Below are positions 27,620 through 38,141 of a DNA stretch of 64,000 nucleotides, piece by piece; position 1 is the first letter of the stretch, and the number at the start of each line of letters is the position of its first letter. The notes under the pieces were generated by a model. It worked only from the letters and a program-made list of their open reading frames with translations. It did not search any database and was not told the DNA's origin. Both the position numbers and the translations under genes were made by a program. Origin of the DNA: Pseudochryseolinea flava (GTDB taxonomy: Bacteria; Bacteroidota; Bacteroidia; Cytophagales; Cyclobacteriaceae); the NCBI RefSeq assembly GCF_003286915.1, contig NZ_QMFY01000002.1:186001-250000 (forward strand), given 5' to 3'.

Positions 27620-29260
27620 TCACCGGTATGTCTTACGCACCGTTACTGGGTCAAGCGCAAGTCTATTTTCCTCATAGCGCTTCGACCCACACTCGTTTTC
27701 ATAATCGCGAATAAATGGCTCAAGCGGTTGCACGCCCTCCTTCTTCAGATCATAGGTGCCCTTCAATACTTTCTCCTCCACAGTTGCACATGTGCCTTTT
27801 ATCACTTCGGCTAATTTCTTTTTATAGTTTGTCACGAACGAAGCACCATCGTTAGAATCAAACGTCTTGTACAGAACCGGTTCGCGATTTCCGAACTTAA
27901 ACCAAACGTCGGTGGGTGACGTCGACAACACCACAAGCTGCTCAGAAGCATACACCACTCTTGTTTTACCATTCTTACCAAACGAATACACTTCTCCTCG
28001 AATGCTCGCAAAACGAACCGCGGCATAGGGAGCATGAAAATCTCGTCGCGTGCCTCCGTTGGGAACGAACGATACAAGTCCTTTATTCAGATTAACATCA
28101 AACTCAACAAACTTTCCAAACGTGGTATCACCTGTTGAAAGAATCAGGAATCCTTGTTCTAAATAATTCGATTCTGTTGTGGCTGTTGTCGACGTCTTCT
28201 TCCCTAAATCAAACACACTCGAAGGTGTCGTATTGGCACTCTCACTTTTCAAGTAGATACTTTCTGGATTACTTTCAACTTTAGCCTTGTCTGCAAGATA
28301 TTGATCTTTCATTTTCTTGCGCTTCGTTACCTCGTTTCTCAACAAACCTACATAACCTGGTTTATAATCATTCGCTTTTGCCTTATCGAGGTACGCGACC
28401 GATTTATCGAAATCGTCGAGGTAACAATAGGCGGCAGCAAGGTTGTACGTACACAGAAAGTAATACGACTTTTCATCCTCATGTGCAGAAGGATTCAACG
28501 TTGTCATCTTCTTCTTCCAAAATTCAAGCGATGGCTCAATTGCTTTAACCAAGGCAGCACCATCCGACGATTGAGCGAACGCACCTTCCAATGTCTTGAC
28601 CGCTGTGGCATAGTCGTCGTACGTCTCAGTTTTTGAAGGCTTCACCGCATAGAACTCTAATGGATGTTTCTCGCGATAAGTATCAAACAAATCCTTAATA
28701 CGAACATTGCATGCTTCTATGCCTTCGTTAATAGCAGTAGTAACGGCACCCACAACTTCTGTCGCTTTTGCTTGTCTCCTAGGAATGTCAGTGGTACCGC
28801 CCGTCTTAAAACTAGAGCCGCTAAGGTACGTTTCTTTTTGAATCACAACATTCCTGCTGTCCAACACCTCAAACGTGACCTCAATAGTATACTCTATGAT
28901 GGTGTTAAAACTTGCACCCTTTAAATCATCAATTGATTTGATCACAGTCGGCGAAGCGAACTGATACAGCTTAAGGTTCCCGTAATGCAGTCGAATCATA
29001 AGGTCGGCATTTGATGCTACGCGACTAAACCCCTCCAATAAAATTCTTTCTGCAGGGCTTTTTACGCGATTGAACTCAATCGAGTCTAATCCCATGCGGT
29101 TTGATTTAACCGTGTATGTCTTCATGCTTGCAGGAAGTGCAACGATCGGATAATGAATCGACGTGCCGTTCACGGTCTGACTTTTTACTTTTTGTGCCTG
29201 AATGTAATTCGACAACAAACACATACTAGCGACGATAATCACGAGCAATTTATTACGCAT
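27620..29260 (-). CDS. exported protein of unknown function with TPR-like section
   Basis: A 546-residue exported protein. The start at 29260 gives a signal peptide (MRNKLLVIIVASMCLLSNYIQAQ); an upstream ATG at 29305 would add residues inside the previous gene. The N-terminal half looks like a lipoprotein-assembly or DUF-type alpha/beta domain (VASNADLMIRLHYGNLKLYQF). The centre has TPR-like helices (YNLAAAYCYLDDFDKSVAYLDKAK). The C-terminal half is beta-rich (GFLILSTGDTTFGKFVEFD). No enzyme motif is seen. Thirteen bases separate it from the CsgG-like gene, so they form an envelope pair. Confidence 0.65.
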   Translation of the reverse strand: MRNKLLVIIVASMCLLSNYIQAQKVKSQTVNGTSIHYPIVALPASMKTYTVKSNRMGLDSIEFNRVKSPAERILLEGFSRVASNADLMIRLHYGNLKLYQFASPTVIKSIDDLKGASFNTIIEYTIEVTFEVLDSRNVVIQKETYLSGSSFKTGGTTDIPRRQAKATEVVGAVTTAINEGIEACNVRIKDLFDTYREKHPLEFYAVKPSKTETYDDYATAVKTLEGAFAQSSDGAALVKAIEPSLEFWKKKMTTLNPSAHEDEKSYYFLCTYNLAAAYCYLDDFDKSVAYLDKAKANDYKPGYVGLLRNEVTKRKKMKDQYLADKAKVESNPESIYLKSESANTTPSSVFDLGKKTSTTATTESNYLEQGFLILSTGDTTFGKFVEFDVNLNKGLVSFVPNGGTRRDFHAPYAAVRFASIRGEVYSFGKNGKTRVVYASEQLVVLSTSPTDVWFKFGNREPVLYKTFDSNDGASFVTNYKKKLAEVIKGTCATVEEKVLKGTYDLKKEGVQPLEPFIRDYENECGSKRYEENRLALDPVTVRKTYR

Positions 29261-29273
29261 AACCAGGGGGGAT

Positions 29274-30962
29274 TTATTGTTTGAATATATAGCGGATTCC
29301 GACATTGTAAAAAAGGCCGGAAAGGTCTACACTGCTGTAGGGAATAATCGACGTCGGCGCCGTCACTTTTTCGGAGTCTTTGTCTGGTTTAATTTCATAC
29401 GTCCATTTCGAAAATTTTAGATGATCGTAAGAAACGCCAGCGACTATACCAATACGCCCAACTTCGTAAACAAAGCCTACATTGCCAGCCAAGAAAATAG
29501 AACTCGACTTAAGATCATCCGCGTGGTGACCGCTGATTATCCCGACAACATCATTTGCAAGTTCTTGCTTTAATCTACCATAGCCAGCAGAGCCACCAAC
29601 AGAAATAAAAAACTTCTCAGGCACAACTGGGTACTCATAACTCACATCCAAATACGCTATCCACGTTTTAAGTGGCGACATGTTGTAAAAATCAAAACTT
29701 AACGTCGTCGACAAATCTCTTTTCAAATTCTTCACTCCAATCCCAGCGCTCAACACTGTGACTTGTTCAATATCATCTGTATCGGACAAATATTCCGTAT
29801 CAATATTGTATTCCCCTGTCTCGTTCTTAACAGCAACAGTACCCGATGGCGCGGTGGGCTTCATGCGAACAGAGAACGGCGCGCGATAACGCACTACCAA
29901 AAAGTTCTTTCGATACGTTGCGTTACTTGATTCTGTTAACGGTGTATTCGCTGCAACATTTTTATAGCCGCTGATGATCTTTCCTTTTGCGTAGTTAGCA
30001 TGGACTTCGGTAACATAAATTTTCGCAACGGTTTGTTCTTCAACCAAGGTCCTGTCATCCGTCTTAATTTCGTTTCCGCGTGTCGCAGTATAGATGTCAC
30101 CTTTTTCAAGACCGAGGTCCTTACCGCCATTGATAATTACCCGTTCTTTCTCTCGCTTCTCTACCTTTAGCACATTCAACTCGCGTGCGAAAGACTCCAC
30201 CGCATCATCCTTCAATGTGATGACTGAAAAATCCCCCGTCAGCAGTCGTCCAAAAGCCTCATTGTCCGACACCTTGATGATTTTTAAGGATCCGCGTTCG
30301 TTTCCCTCTGGCGATAAAATCTTAAATACATCAAATTGCTTTACACCATCCGAGCTTCCTCGATCAAGCGTAATCACAGGCGAATTCAATTCTTTTACTT
30401 TTGCTTTGTTTGGAAATTCCTGAATGAGCTTTTCCATCAATTGCTCACTGACCACACGAATGACTTGGTTAATAGAGATATCCCGATCTTTTAAGCTCAC
30501 CGTAGATTCAGCTTTCAACGCCTCACGGTAAATACCCGTCTCCAGATTCACAATCTTTAACGCGACTTGTAGATGACTCGAATAATGATATTCTATTTCA
30601 TTTTGAAATGTCTTTGTTGCCACACGATCGCTCGCGAACTGAACGATTGATGCATCGATATAATACTTCGCGCCTAACATTTTACCAAGATTGATCGCCG
30701 TAGAAGGATCGATAAAATCTTGTAATGCAAGCTCACCTTCGATATTCTTCCAAATCTCCGGAGAACGGTTTACCACGTTAAATCTACGCTGCGCAACCAA
30801 CGCCTGTAGCAATGTCTCATACAATGTTTGTTTGTAAGCTAATCCAAGTGTACTGTTGCCAGCATTCACTTCCTGGAATACAATTGTGGGTTTATCTTGA
30901 CCGACTACATGAAGACTGGCAACCAGCAAAGTTAACCAACATAAATATTTCACGACGCTCAT
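29274..30962 (-). CDS. CsgG-like N-terminal domain fused to outer-membrane barrel
   Basis: A 562-residue exported protein. After a signal peptide (YLCWLTLLVASLHVVGQ) residues of about 25-190 resemble the CsgG/TolB-type periplasmic lipoprotein domain (RFNVVNRSPEIWKNIEGELALQD-like segment, LGKMLGAKYYIDASIV). The middle, about 195-345, has two FlgT-like beta modules (SSDGVKQFDVFKIL; GKDLGLEKGDIYTATRG). The last about 170 residues look like a small barrel ending VGIRYIFKQ. No lipobox cysteine is present, unlike true CsgG. It is unlikely to be a curli secretin; envelope assembly or sensing is a guess. Confidence 0.65.
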   Translation of the reverse strand: MSVVKYLCWLTLLVASLHVVGQDKPTIVFQEVNAGNSTLGLAYKQTLYETLLQALVAQRRFNVVNRSPEIWKNIEGELALQDFIDPSTAINLGKMLGAKYYIDASIVQFASDRVATKTFQNEIEYHYSSHLQVALKIVNLETGIYREALKAESTVSLKDRDISINQVIRVVSEQLMEKLIQEFPNKAKVKELNSPVITLDRGSSDGVKQFDVFKILSPEGNERGSLKIIKVSDNEAFGRLLTGDFSVITLKDDAVESFARELNVLKVEKREKERVIINGGKDLGLEKGDIYTATRGNEIKTDDRTLVEEQTVAKIYVTEVHANYAKGKIISGYKNVAANTPLTESSNATYRKNFLVVRYRAPFSVRMKPTAPSGTVAVKNETGEYNIDTEYLSDTDDIEQVTVLSAGIGVKNLKRDLSTTLSFDFYNMSPLKTWIAYLDVSYEYPVVPEKFFISVGGSAGYGRLKQELANDVVGIISGHHADDLKSSSIFLAGNVGFVYEVGRIGIVAGVSYDHLKFSKWTYEIKPDKDSEKVTAPTSIIPYSSVDLSGLFYNVGIRYIFKQ

Positions 30963-31077
30963 TGGGGATAATTGAGCGACAAAATATACAAATCGTCAGT
31001 ATAAAATAGGTAGACGTAACATAATTAATCTAATTTCATCTTTTGTCACCCCATAATTTTCCTGCAATGCTGTACGA

Positions 31078-34000
31078 TCACTTCTCCCCCTTGATCGCAT
31101 TCGCAATGGCCTCGAGGTGATCATTAAACGAATTCAATTGCACCAACATTTGCCCGGACGTATCGCCTTCGGCCACCATTCCAAATTTATTATTCTTCAC
31201 AAATATCTCTTTGATCTGCTTCCAACGTAACGCTTCTGGTTCACTGAGGAATCCTGCAATTTCCTTTAAGCGCAATAAATTTGCTTCCGCATCTGACGTG
31301 AGCGTCTGCGATTCACCTTCATAGTGAGACAATATCAACGTACTCACTTCATCTGCGTTCATGAGTGGCACAATTTTACCAGCCATCTTATTCATGTTCC
31401 GGTAAGAGCCTTGAAGCTTGAACGCCGGCTCCGTCCGATACGCGTCTTTCATCGCAGCGCTCGCAATGTATTGTTGATTCACCTGCATCACAACATCACG
31501 GATGCGCATGATGTTCTTGAGAACTGCGATGGCGTCGTCTATTTCCTGCTGATTATAGTTCCCTTCGACCTCCGGCAACAATTCACTCTTCGTTTCTACA
31601 TACGTGATTAACTTGTATAAATCGTCGAAGCTGCGATTACTGATACGTTGCAAATAGCGATTCTCAGCAACACAGTTCTCGATCAAACTAAGTCTGAACA
31701 ACTGCTCTGAACTGCCGATCACATCACCGAGGTTATAAACATCTGCACGGTTCGACAACATGTCGGGTATTTTAAACTGCTCGCCGCTCTCAGTGTAAGG
31801 GTTGCCTGCCATCACTACACAAAAACGTTTTCCACGTAAATCGTATGTCTTGCTTTCTCCCTCGAAAATTCCGTCCATCTTACGCTGACCATCGGCAAGC
31901 GAAATAAATTTCTGAAGAAACTCTGGACTGCAATGTTGAATATCGTCAAGATAGAGCATAACGTTGTCAGCCATCTCGAAAGATAAATTAATCTTTGTTA
32001 GCTCAGCACGTGCTCCTGATGTCGTTGCCTCTTGCGGATCAATCGAAGTAATGCTATGCCCAATCGTGGGACCATTAATCTTCACAAAATGTAGCCCCAT
32101 CGTCTTCGCTAGATACTCCATCAACGTTGTCTTACCATATCCTGGCGGTGACACCAATAACAACATACCCATCCGTGCTGTACGCTTATCGTCACCAGCC
32201 GCGCCAATTTGTTTTGCAAGATTGGCACCGATCAGCGGAAAATAAACTTCGTTGATAAGTCTATTCCGCACAAATGAACTCAGCACCTTTGGCTCAAGTT
32301 CACCGATCTTTAACTGTTGTCGATAGTCACGCACCAACTGCTCTTTTAGCTGATTGAAAGACAAGAACGCAGGAACGATCGTTGAGAAGTACTCCCGTAA
32401 CTTACTCATAAAATGATGGAACTTCAGCACGTATTTGCCTTCACCTTCAATCACGGTATGTGTGCCTTTCATGCCTGTAAGTTCAATACCGTCCGCCGAT
32501 GCCCGCTCTTTGTACGCATGTTCTTTAAACAGCAGCATGCACGCGGTTTCATCAACGTAAAGTGAGTCTGCCGTTACCGCTTGTGTCTGAATAAATGCAT
32601 GCAGCCAACTTTGAATAATATAGAAACGCTCTCCTGTATGAAACTCCTTGTTACTTATCTCCTGCGAAAAGACAAGCGCCTTACGCTGTGCGTGCAAATA
32701 ATCATCGAAAGCCTTCTTCAGATGCATTGCCTGCTGACTGCATGTAAAATGTTTGGCAATAGAAAGTTCTGCATATAAATACTGCGCAACATCATTTGCA
32801 TCGACATACTCATAAGGGACTTTCGATTGACGAAATTGTGATGATAACTCGTCACCAATAAAGCCAGCACGTTTACTCATTGGGAAACTTTCTTGAATAG
32901 AATAGGCCGCACTAATCAATTGCTGCAATTTATTTCGGACGCCTTCCTCCAACCCGAACCAAAACAACTGCGCGGCTACACGCACACCAGGAGCATATTG
33001 AAGAATTCCTAACTCCGTCTGAAGCGTCTTCAGTCCCTGATAGATCAGGGCGGCATCGGTGTTATGTACGCCTTTTAAATAAGCCGCAGCATAATCGCGT
33101 TCGGTACGATCATTCAAAAATGCTTCCGCATTCCACTGGTCATTTTGTTTAAGGCTTTCCAAATAGGTCTGATAAGCGAGATATTCAGATCGATAGATCG
33201 ACGCGTTTTCGGATATCAACTCTTGCTCCCATATCGCTTTATGCTGATATAATGATTCTGCAGATACACGTTTATAAAAACTGGTTCCGATAAGGTGAAA
33301 GAATAACTCCTCATTCTTACGCACGATGGTCAAATCGAGAACCTGTTTATTGACGATGAACTTATAACTTCCGAGCGCAATGATATTTTGTCCTTCAACA
33401 AAAAGATCTGTTTTGTCTTTCAAATTTCGCAAGGCCGTCTCTTGAGAAACTTTCACTAGATTTTCCAAGTTTTCAGCTTTCGCTACATCACCTAGCTCTC
33501 GCAATTCAATCATGAGATTCCGAACCTTATCAACCATCAAGTCCGTCGAAAAGAATGCGTAAATACTTTCTTTGTCGTTAAAGGATTGCGCCTTATTCTC
33601 AATGTTCTTTAAAACCCGGAGTCCTATTTGTTCGAGTGCAGTCGTACGCTTATTCAACTGCGCGATCAGCATCTCTTTCTTCGAATTGAAAGCCTTTGTT
33701 ACTTCGTCACGCTTGTCGGCAATCTTCAGGATGAACTCATCGAAATCAGCAAACTTGCTCTCCAACTCTTCTACCTGTATACCCACTTTCGTAAAGTATT
33801 CCTCACACTTCTCTGGCGATGTTGAAAGGTCTAGAAAGTTTACAATACTCTGATCAAGCAAAGTCAACTGAGCATAAAACTGTCCCGTTGACTCTTGCGC
33901 TTTAAGGGCTGTCGTCACGCGAACCAACTCTGCCTTCACTTCATTGAGGGAAGCAAAAATTAACGAGATCTTTTCGACAATGCGTGTGGTTTGCGTCGTG

Positions 34001-35919
34001 TCTTCAATCTTCAAGCTGTTGAGAATGTCGATGAGCATCTCTAACCCTGTAGAAATTTCTTTTATCGTCTGTTCTACAGGATGAGCCTCGATCACCTTCT
34101 TAACAATTCCTGCACGCTTCTTCAACTCAGCAACCTGGCTCTCATATGGCGCCAACGCCTCGTCTTTGAGTAGAAACTGAACCGTATCTTGAGAAAGTGC
34201 GCTGTTGTATTGCGACAGTACTTCTTTCAGCGCATCAACAGCTTTTGTATCGATATAACGAATATTTTGCAGATCGATTACGGCGCCCTGCATACTTCGT
34301 GTCGCAGCAAGCAACTTCACAAGTTGGTCTAATTGTGTAATCGTCGCGCCCTTAATGTCAATCACCAACTGATCCAAGCGCTTCTGCATCGCCAGAAGGT
34401 TGTCCTTTGCGTGCTGACGTTGCGCCTGAACTTTTGCAAACTCATCAATCGCCGTGTTAGCAATATTTCTGATTTGCGTCAGCGGGGTCGCCAAATCAAA
34501 CGTACCCTCATCCTTCAGCCAGAAATATGAATCAACGATATCATTCGTTCGCTTATGAATATCTTCGTATAGATCTTCGTAGCTGTCTTCCTTTTGCAAA
34601 AGCTGTATCACCTCCTGACTTTCGCTCATCGCGCTCACAATATCCTTGTTTCCAATTTTGTAGAGCACGTTGTTCGTCATGGCGGTGTTCTCCTGAAGAG
34701 TCGCCGTGTATGGTGTCTGCCAAATTTGGACCTGATGATGGCGTACGGCTTCGTTCTCAGATTTAAAGTACACCAGCTTGCCATCATGAAATACCGTAAA
34801 ACCATTGCAAATAATCGGCGTCTCAACCTGCTGCGCGATCATGTTGTAAGACATCAACACGTATGTATTCAACTGCTTCTGATAGAAGACATACAGAAAG
34901 TCTTCACCGTTAGGAGAAGCAATACTATTACTAAACTCTAGCTCGGATACTTGTAAATCAAAAATCTTGTGTTCACCGTTTTGGAGATAATAACCGTTTG
35001 GAAATATGATGCCTTGGTTGTCGGGCAACAACACGCCAGCATCTAACAAACTGTTAATGGGAAGCACTTGTTTCGTGCGTACATTAAAAATATATGCACG
35101 GAAAGCCTCGCCGTACGGTTTTATTTTGATGGGTATCAAATTGCCCAGATCGGCATAATGATATTCGGCATCATCTAGCTGTTGATCTTTGCTGACAACG
35201 GGTTCAGAAAAAATACCCTGCCCAGAATCCGTATTGTTTTCAACCTTGAAAGTAATGTCGCCATGAACGGCTTCAATAAATACTTTGTCCAAAATTGAAA
35301 TATGCGGATGTACGCCTAATCTCCGGTTATTGAGATCGCTCTTTATCCAATTGAACTCAAACTGTGCTGCTTTTTTTACTTCATGAACACTTCTATCGTC
35401 GATGTAAACAAGCTTGTCATCCTTGATTAACCATTTAAAAGCTTTTCGATCATCCGGACTTTTACTCGTCTGGAAAACCATATAGAGATGGTTCTCAGTC
35501 TTGACAAATCGTGCAAATATTGATTCACGGTAGTATTTATATAAGTTACCGAAATCTGTAATGAAGTTATCGTCTTCAATTAATGTAAGCGGCTCGGGCT
35601 CGAAGTGATCACCAGTAAATTTGTAAATACTGAATACATCACTGAGTGTAATGTTTTCGCGTAAACCAAAATGAACGTTGTATGCGAAAAGCGTTAGATT
35701 ACCAAAGGCCATGATACCACGCGCCACACCACTGTTCACCGTAGTGATACGTTGATTGCCGATGAGTTGAAATCCAGTGGAATTAAATATTTCCTTTCGC
35801 GCGCTGTTGAGCTTTGCCAGCCTTTCCAACAAATTTAACCGTTGTTCTTCCAGTCGCTTCCGGATAATCTCATAGGTTCCGGAATCCAATATTGTATTCG
35901 TGCTTTCAGTACCTGCCAT
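31078..35919 (-). CDS. giant AAA+ ATPase with beta-propeller-like and coiled-coil parts (DNA repair ATPase family name)
   Basis: A 1613-residue cytosolic protein. Residues of about 50-440 read as repeated beta blades (propeller-like), about 460-850 as long coiled coils, then a helical linker, and an MoxR-like AAA+ module in the last 370 residues: Walker A PPGYGKTT with Lys1263, Walker B LYLDDIQ with Asp1325-Asp1326, and sensor-1 GNPYTESGEQF. Proteins of this architecture are commonly named DNA repair ATPase in databases, but no repair motif is visible and the context is envelope stress. It is the last gene of an operon with PspA, YqiJ-like and flotillin-like genes; a membrane-remodelling or PspA-handling ATPase is an inference. 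The 136-base gap before it might hold an internal signal. Confidence 0.78.
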   Translation of the reverse strand: MAGTESTNTILDSGTYEIIRKRLEEQRLNLLERLAKLNSARKEIFNSTGFQLIGNQRITTVNSGVARGIMAFGNLTLFAYNVHFGLRENITLSDVFSIYKFTGDHFEPEPLTLIEDDNFITDFGNLYKYYRESIFARFVKTENHLYMVFQTSKSPDDRKAFKWLIKDDKLVYIDDRSVHEVKKAAQFEFNWIKSDLNNRRLGVHPHISILDKVFIEAVHGDITFKVENNTDSGQGIFSEPVVSKDQQLDDAEYHYADLGNLIPIKIKPYGEAFRAYIFNVRTKQVLPINSLLDAGVLLPDNQGIIFPNGYYLQNGEHKIFDLQVSELEFSNSIASPNGEDFLYVFYQKQLNTYVLMSYNMIAQQVETPIICNGFTVFHDGKLVYFKSENEAVRHHQVQIWQTPYTATLQENTAMTNNVLYKIGNKDIVSAMSESQEVIQLLQKEDSYEDLYEDIHKRTNDIVDSYFWLKDEGTFDLATPLTQIRNIANTAIDEFAKVQAQRQHAKDNLLAMQKRLDQLVIDIKGATITQLDQLVKLLAATRSMQGAVIDLQNIRYIDTKAVDALKEVLSQYNSALSQDTVQFLLKDEALAPYESQVAELKKRAGIVKKVIEAHPVEQTIKEISTGLEMLIDILNSLKIEDTTQTTRIVEKISLIFASLNEVKAELVRVTTALKAQESTGQFYAQLTLLDQSIVNFLDLSTSPEKCEEYFTKVGIQVEELESKFADFDEFILKIADKRDEVTKAFNSKKEMLIAQLNKRTTALEQIGLRVLKNIENKAQSFNDKESIYAFFSTDLMVDKVRNLMIELRELGDVAKAENLENLVKVSQETALRNLKDKTDLFVEGQNIIALGSYKFIVNKQVLDLTIVRKNEELFFHLIGTSFYKRVSAESLYQHKAIWEQELISENASIYRSEYLAYQTYLESLKQNDQWNAEAFLNDRTERDYAAAYLKGVHNTDAALIYQGLKTLQTELGILQYAPGVRVAAQLFWFGLEEGVRNKLQQLISAAYSIQESFPMSKRAGFIGDELSSQFRQSKVPYEYVDANDVAQYLYAELSIAKHFTCSQQAMHLKKAFDDYLHAQRKALVFSQEISNKEFHTGERFYIIQSWLHAFIQTQAVTADSLYVDETACMLLFKEHAYKERASADGIELTGMKGTHTVIEGEGKYVLKFHHFMSKLREYFSTIVPAFLSFNQLKEQLVRDYRQQLKIGELEPKVLSSFVRNRLINEVYFPLIGANLAKQIGAAGDDKRTARMGMLLLVSPPGYGKTTLMEYLAKTMGLHFVKINGPTIGHSITSIDPQEATTSGARAELTKINLSFEMADNVMLYLDDIQHCSPEFLQKFISLADGQRKMDGIFEGESKTYDLRGKRFCVVMAGNPYTESGEQFKIPDMLSNRADVYNLGDVIGSSEQLFRLSLIENCVAENRYLQRISNRSFDDLYKLITYVETKSELLPEVEGNYNQQEIDDAIAVLKNIMRIRDVVMQVNQQYIASAAMKDAYRTEPAFKLQGSYRNMNKMAGKIVPLMNADEVSTLILSHYEGESQTLTSDAEANLLRLKEIAGFLSEPEALRWKQIKEIFVKNNKFGMVAEGDTSGQMLVQLNSFNDHLEAIANAIKGEK

Positions 35920-36055
35920 TACGAAAAAGATAAACGCTGATGAATATCGTACATCCTGTTAATTAATACCCTCCTAAGCAGAACCGGCAACTTTTTCAAG
36001 TCCCGGTTCGCACTCATTGGGGTTCCGCTTTCAAAAGCACATCACGTATGATGTA

Positions 36056-38083
36056 CTAAAGCTTCTTATTACCTAGTCCCAAACTACTTGCCAGGTTCGC
36101 CAGATTCAGCAATGATGGCCGATCGGCATCTGAACTTTGCTGCTGCATTTTCAGAATCAAGCTCGAGATCGTTAGGTTTTTAATGTCGTTGGATGTGATA
36201 TTATACTTGGCCGCAAAATCACGAATGCGTGACAGTAGGTCGCCACTATTTTCACCATCACCAAGTAACGCCGTCTTTAACTGTGTTGCGTTTTCACTTT
36301 CGTTGATCAATCGATCGAAACCTTTAGCATTCGATATTTGATTCACAATATTTTGGAAGAACATGGTTTCTCCGCCAACGATATCGATACGTGCTGACTT
36401 CAGCGCCTCACCCATAATCGATGCCTGCGCTTCGGCAAGTTTTGTCTGTATGTTGATTTGAGCAAGCGCGATATCTCTATCTTTTGCCAACATGAGTTTG
36501 AACTCTTCGTGATCCTTTCCAACGCCGTCCAATTTCTTCATTGCTTCAGCTTTCTCTTGGATACCCGCGGCTTCTGCCAACGCTTTCTCTTTCGTTACCT
36601 CCGCTTCGTTCAATCCTTCTTTGCGTTTAGCGTCTGCTACTTTCTCAATCACGGTCGCGTCAACAATACCTTGTCTTTCTGCTGCCTCGGCCTTGGCCAA
36701 CATTACCTCCGCTTCAGAAAGTCCCTTCGTTGCTTCTTCACGAGCTTGCGCTTCAGCCAAAATTTTGCGTGCTTCAGCCTGTTTCACGGCTGCCTCTTTC
36801 TTCGCATCTGCATCGATGATTAATTGCTTAGCTTTCTCCTCAGCAGCTTTCTTCTCCGCTTCAGCTGCCTTCACAGTATAGATTAACTTCTCTTCTGCCT
36901 GTTGACTTGCTGCTGTAATGCCCACCGTCTTCTTACGTTCAACTTCGCGGAATGCTTCCAAATCTTTCACACCTTGTTGCTCTTCAACCACACCTTTTTC
37001 AAGACGCACGCGGTCGCGAATTACATCTTGGATGTTTTTGCGCTCCACTTCCACAGTCTTCTCTTTCTCAATCTGCGCCAAGGTTACGATCTTCTCACGC
37101 TCTGTAGCTTCCAACGCACGATCTTTCTCTACGCGTTCCGTTTCCACTGCATCTGTGCGTTGCTTGTTCTTCGCTGCGATAATGATCTGGCGTTGCTTAT
37201 TCTCTTCCTGAACTGCAAGCGACTCTTCCGTTTTAATGCGTACACTTTCGGATTTAAGTCTCTCCTCCTCCCTTACTTTAAGGATCTCAGCTTGCTCACG
37301 TGACTTCACATTGTCGATTTCTCTACGTTGCTTTTCTTCTTTCTCCGCCATTTGACGCTCTAACTCAAGAATAGCCTCACGCGCTTCAACATCTTGCTTC
37401 TTGATGGTTTTCTCCTCATCACGCTTGATTAAATTCGCTTTGATATTCTGCGCAGCAGTAAGCTCGGTGATTTTCTTAATACCCTGTGAGTCGAGGATGT
37501 TCTGTGGACTAAGAAACTTTATCTCGGTTTGTTCTAGAAAGTCAATCGCGCAATCGTCGAGAATATATCCGTTAAGATCGGTTCCAATGATATTCAAGAT
37601 CTCTGTTCTGAATTCACGACGCGCCTCATAGAGTTCTATAAAATCAAATTTTTTACCGACAGTCTTTAATGCTTCCGAAAATTTCGCTTCGAATAAGTTG
37701 CGCAGCGTTTCGGTATCACTGGCACGCTCCGTACCGATGATTTGTGCCACGTTCAACACATCGTCGATATTTTTGTTTACACGAACGAAGAACGCCACCT
37801 TGATATCAGCGCGAATATTGTCTTTACAAATAAGACCATCTTGCTCGAGGCGATCGATCTGTAATTTCTTAACGGAAATATCCATGATCTCCATTTGGTG
37901 GAGAATCGGAATAACATACATCCCTTTGTTGAAGGCAACTTTACCACCGCCAACACCGGTACGCACAATCGCTTTTCCTTGCGGAATTTTCTTGTAGAAA
38001 TTCGCAAAGGCAATGAGAATAATAAAAATAAAGAATGCGATGCCCCCGAGAGCTAATAAACTGATACCGCCAAGTACATCCAT
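36056..38083 (-). CDS. flotillin-like (YqiK-type) SPFH membrane protein
   Basis: A 675-residue protein anchored by an N-terminal helix (LALGGIAFFIFIILIAFANFY). The SPFH/Band 7 domain follows (GKAIVRTGVGGGKVAFNKGMYVIPILHQMEIMD-like start, DNIRADIKVAFFVRVNKN). A very long Ala/Glu/Lys-rich coiled coil spans about 200-560 (ERQMAEKEEKQRREID, AEAQAREEATKGLSEAEV), and the C-terminus is flotillin-like (MFFQNIVNQISNAKGFDRL). Flotillins oligomerise into membrane microdomains. In E. coli yqiJ and yqiK are adjacent, as here. It is fourth in the PspA operon. Confidence 0.88.
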   Translation of the reverse strand: MDVLGGISLLALGGIAFFIFIILIAFANFYKKIPQGKAIVRTGVGGGKVAFNKGMYVIPILHQMEIMDISVKKLQIDRLEQDGLICKDNIRADIKVAFFVRVNKNIDDVLNVAQIIGTERASDTETLRNLFEAKFSEALKTVGKKFDFIELYEARREFRTEILNIIGTDLNGYILDDCAIDFLEQTEIKFLSPQNILDSQGIKKITELTAAQNIKANLIKRDEEKTIKKQDVEAREAILELERQMAEKEEKQRREIDNVKSREQAEILKVREEERLKSESVRIKTEESLAVQEENKQRQIIIAAKNKQRTDAVETERVEKDRALEATEREKIVTLAQIEKEKTVEVERKNIQDVIRDRVRLEKGVVEEQQGVKDLEAFREVERKKTVGITAASQQAEEKLIYTVKAAEAEKKAAEEKAKQLIIDADAKKEAAVKQAEARKILAEAQAREEATKGLSEAEVMLAKAEAAERQGIVDATVIEKVADAKRKEGLNEAEVTKEKALAEAAGIQEKAEAMKKLDGVGKDHEEFKLMLAKDRDIALAQINIQTKLAEAQASIMGEALKSARIDIVGGETMFFQNIVNQISNAKGFDRLINESENATQLKTALLGDGENSGDLLSRIRDFAAKYNITSNDIKNLTISSLILKMQQQSSDADRPSLLNLANLASSLGLGNKKL

Positions 38084-38141
38084 AGTAAAAGGAATTTTTA
38101 AGGGTTAAAATAAATTGAGGTATTTTTAAAATTATCTACGA

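Noticed and set aside
36458-37303. Several plus-strand frames opposite the flotillin-like gene
   Set aside because: Caused by the Ala/Glu/Lys-rich coiled coil read in reverse (Phe/Leu/Ser/Cys-rich products).
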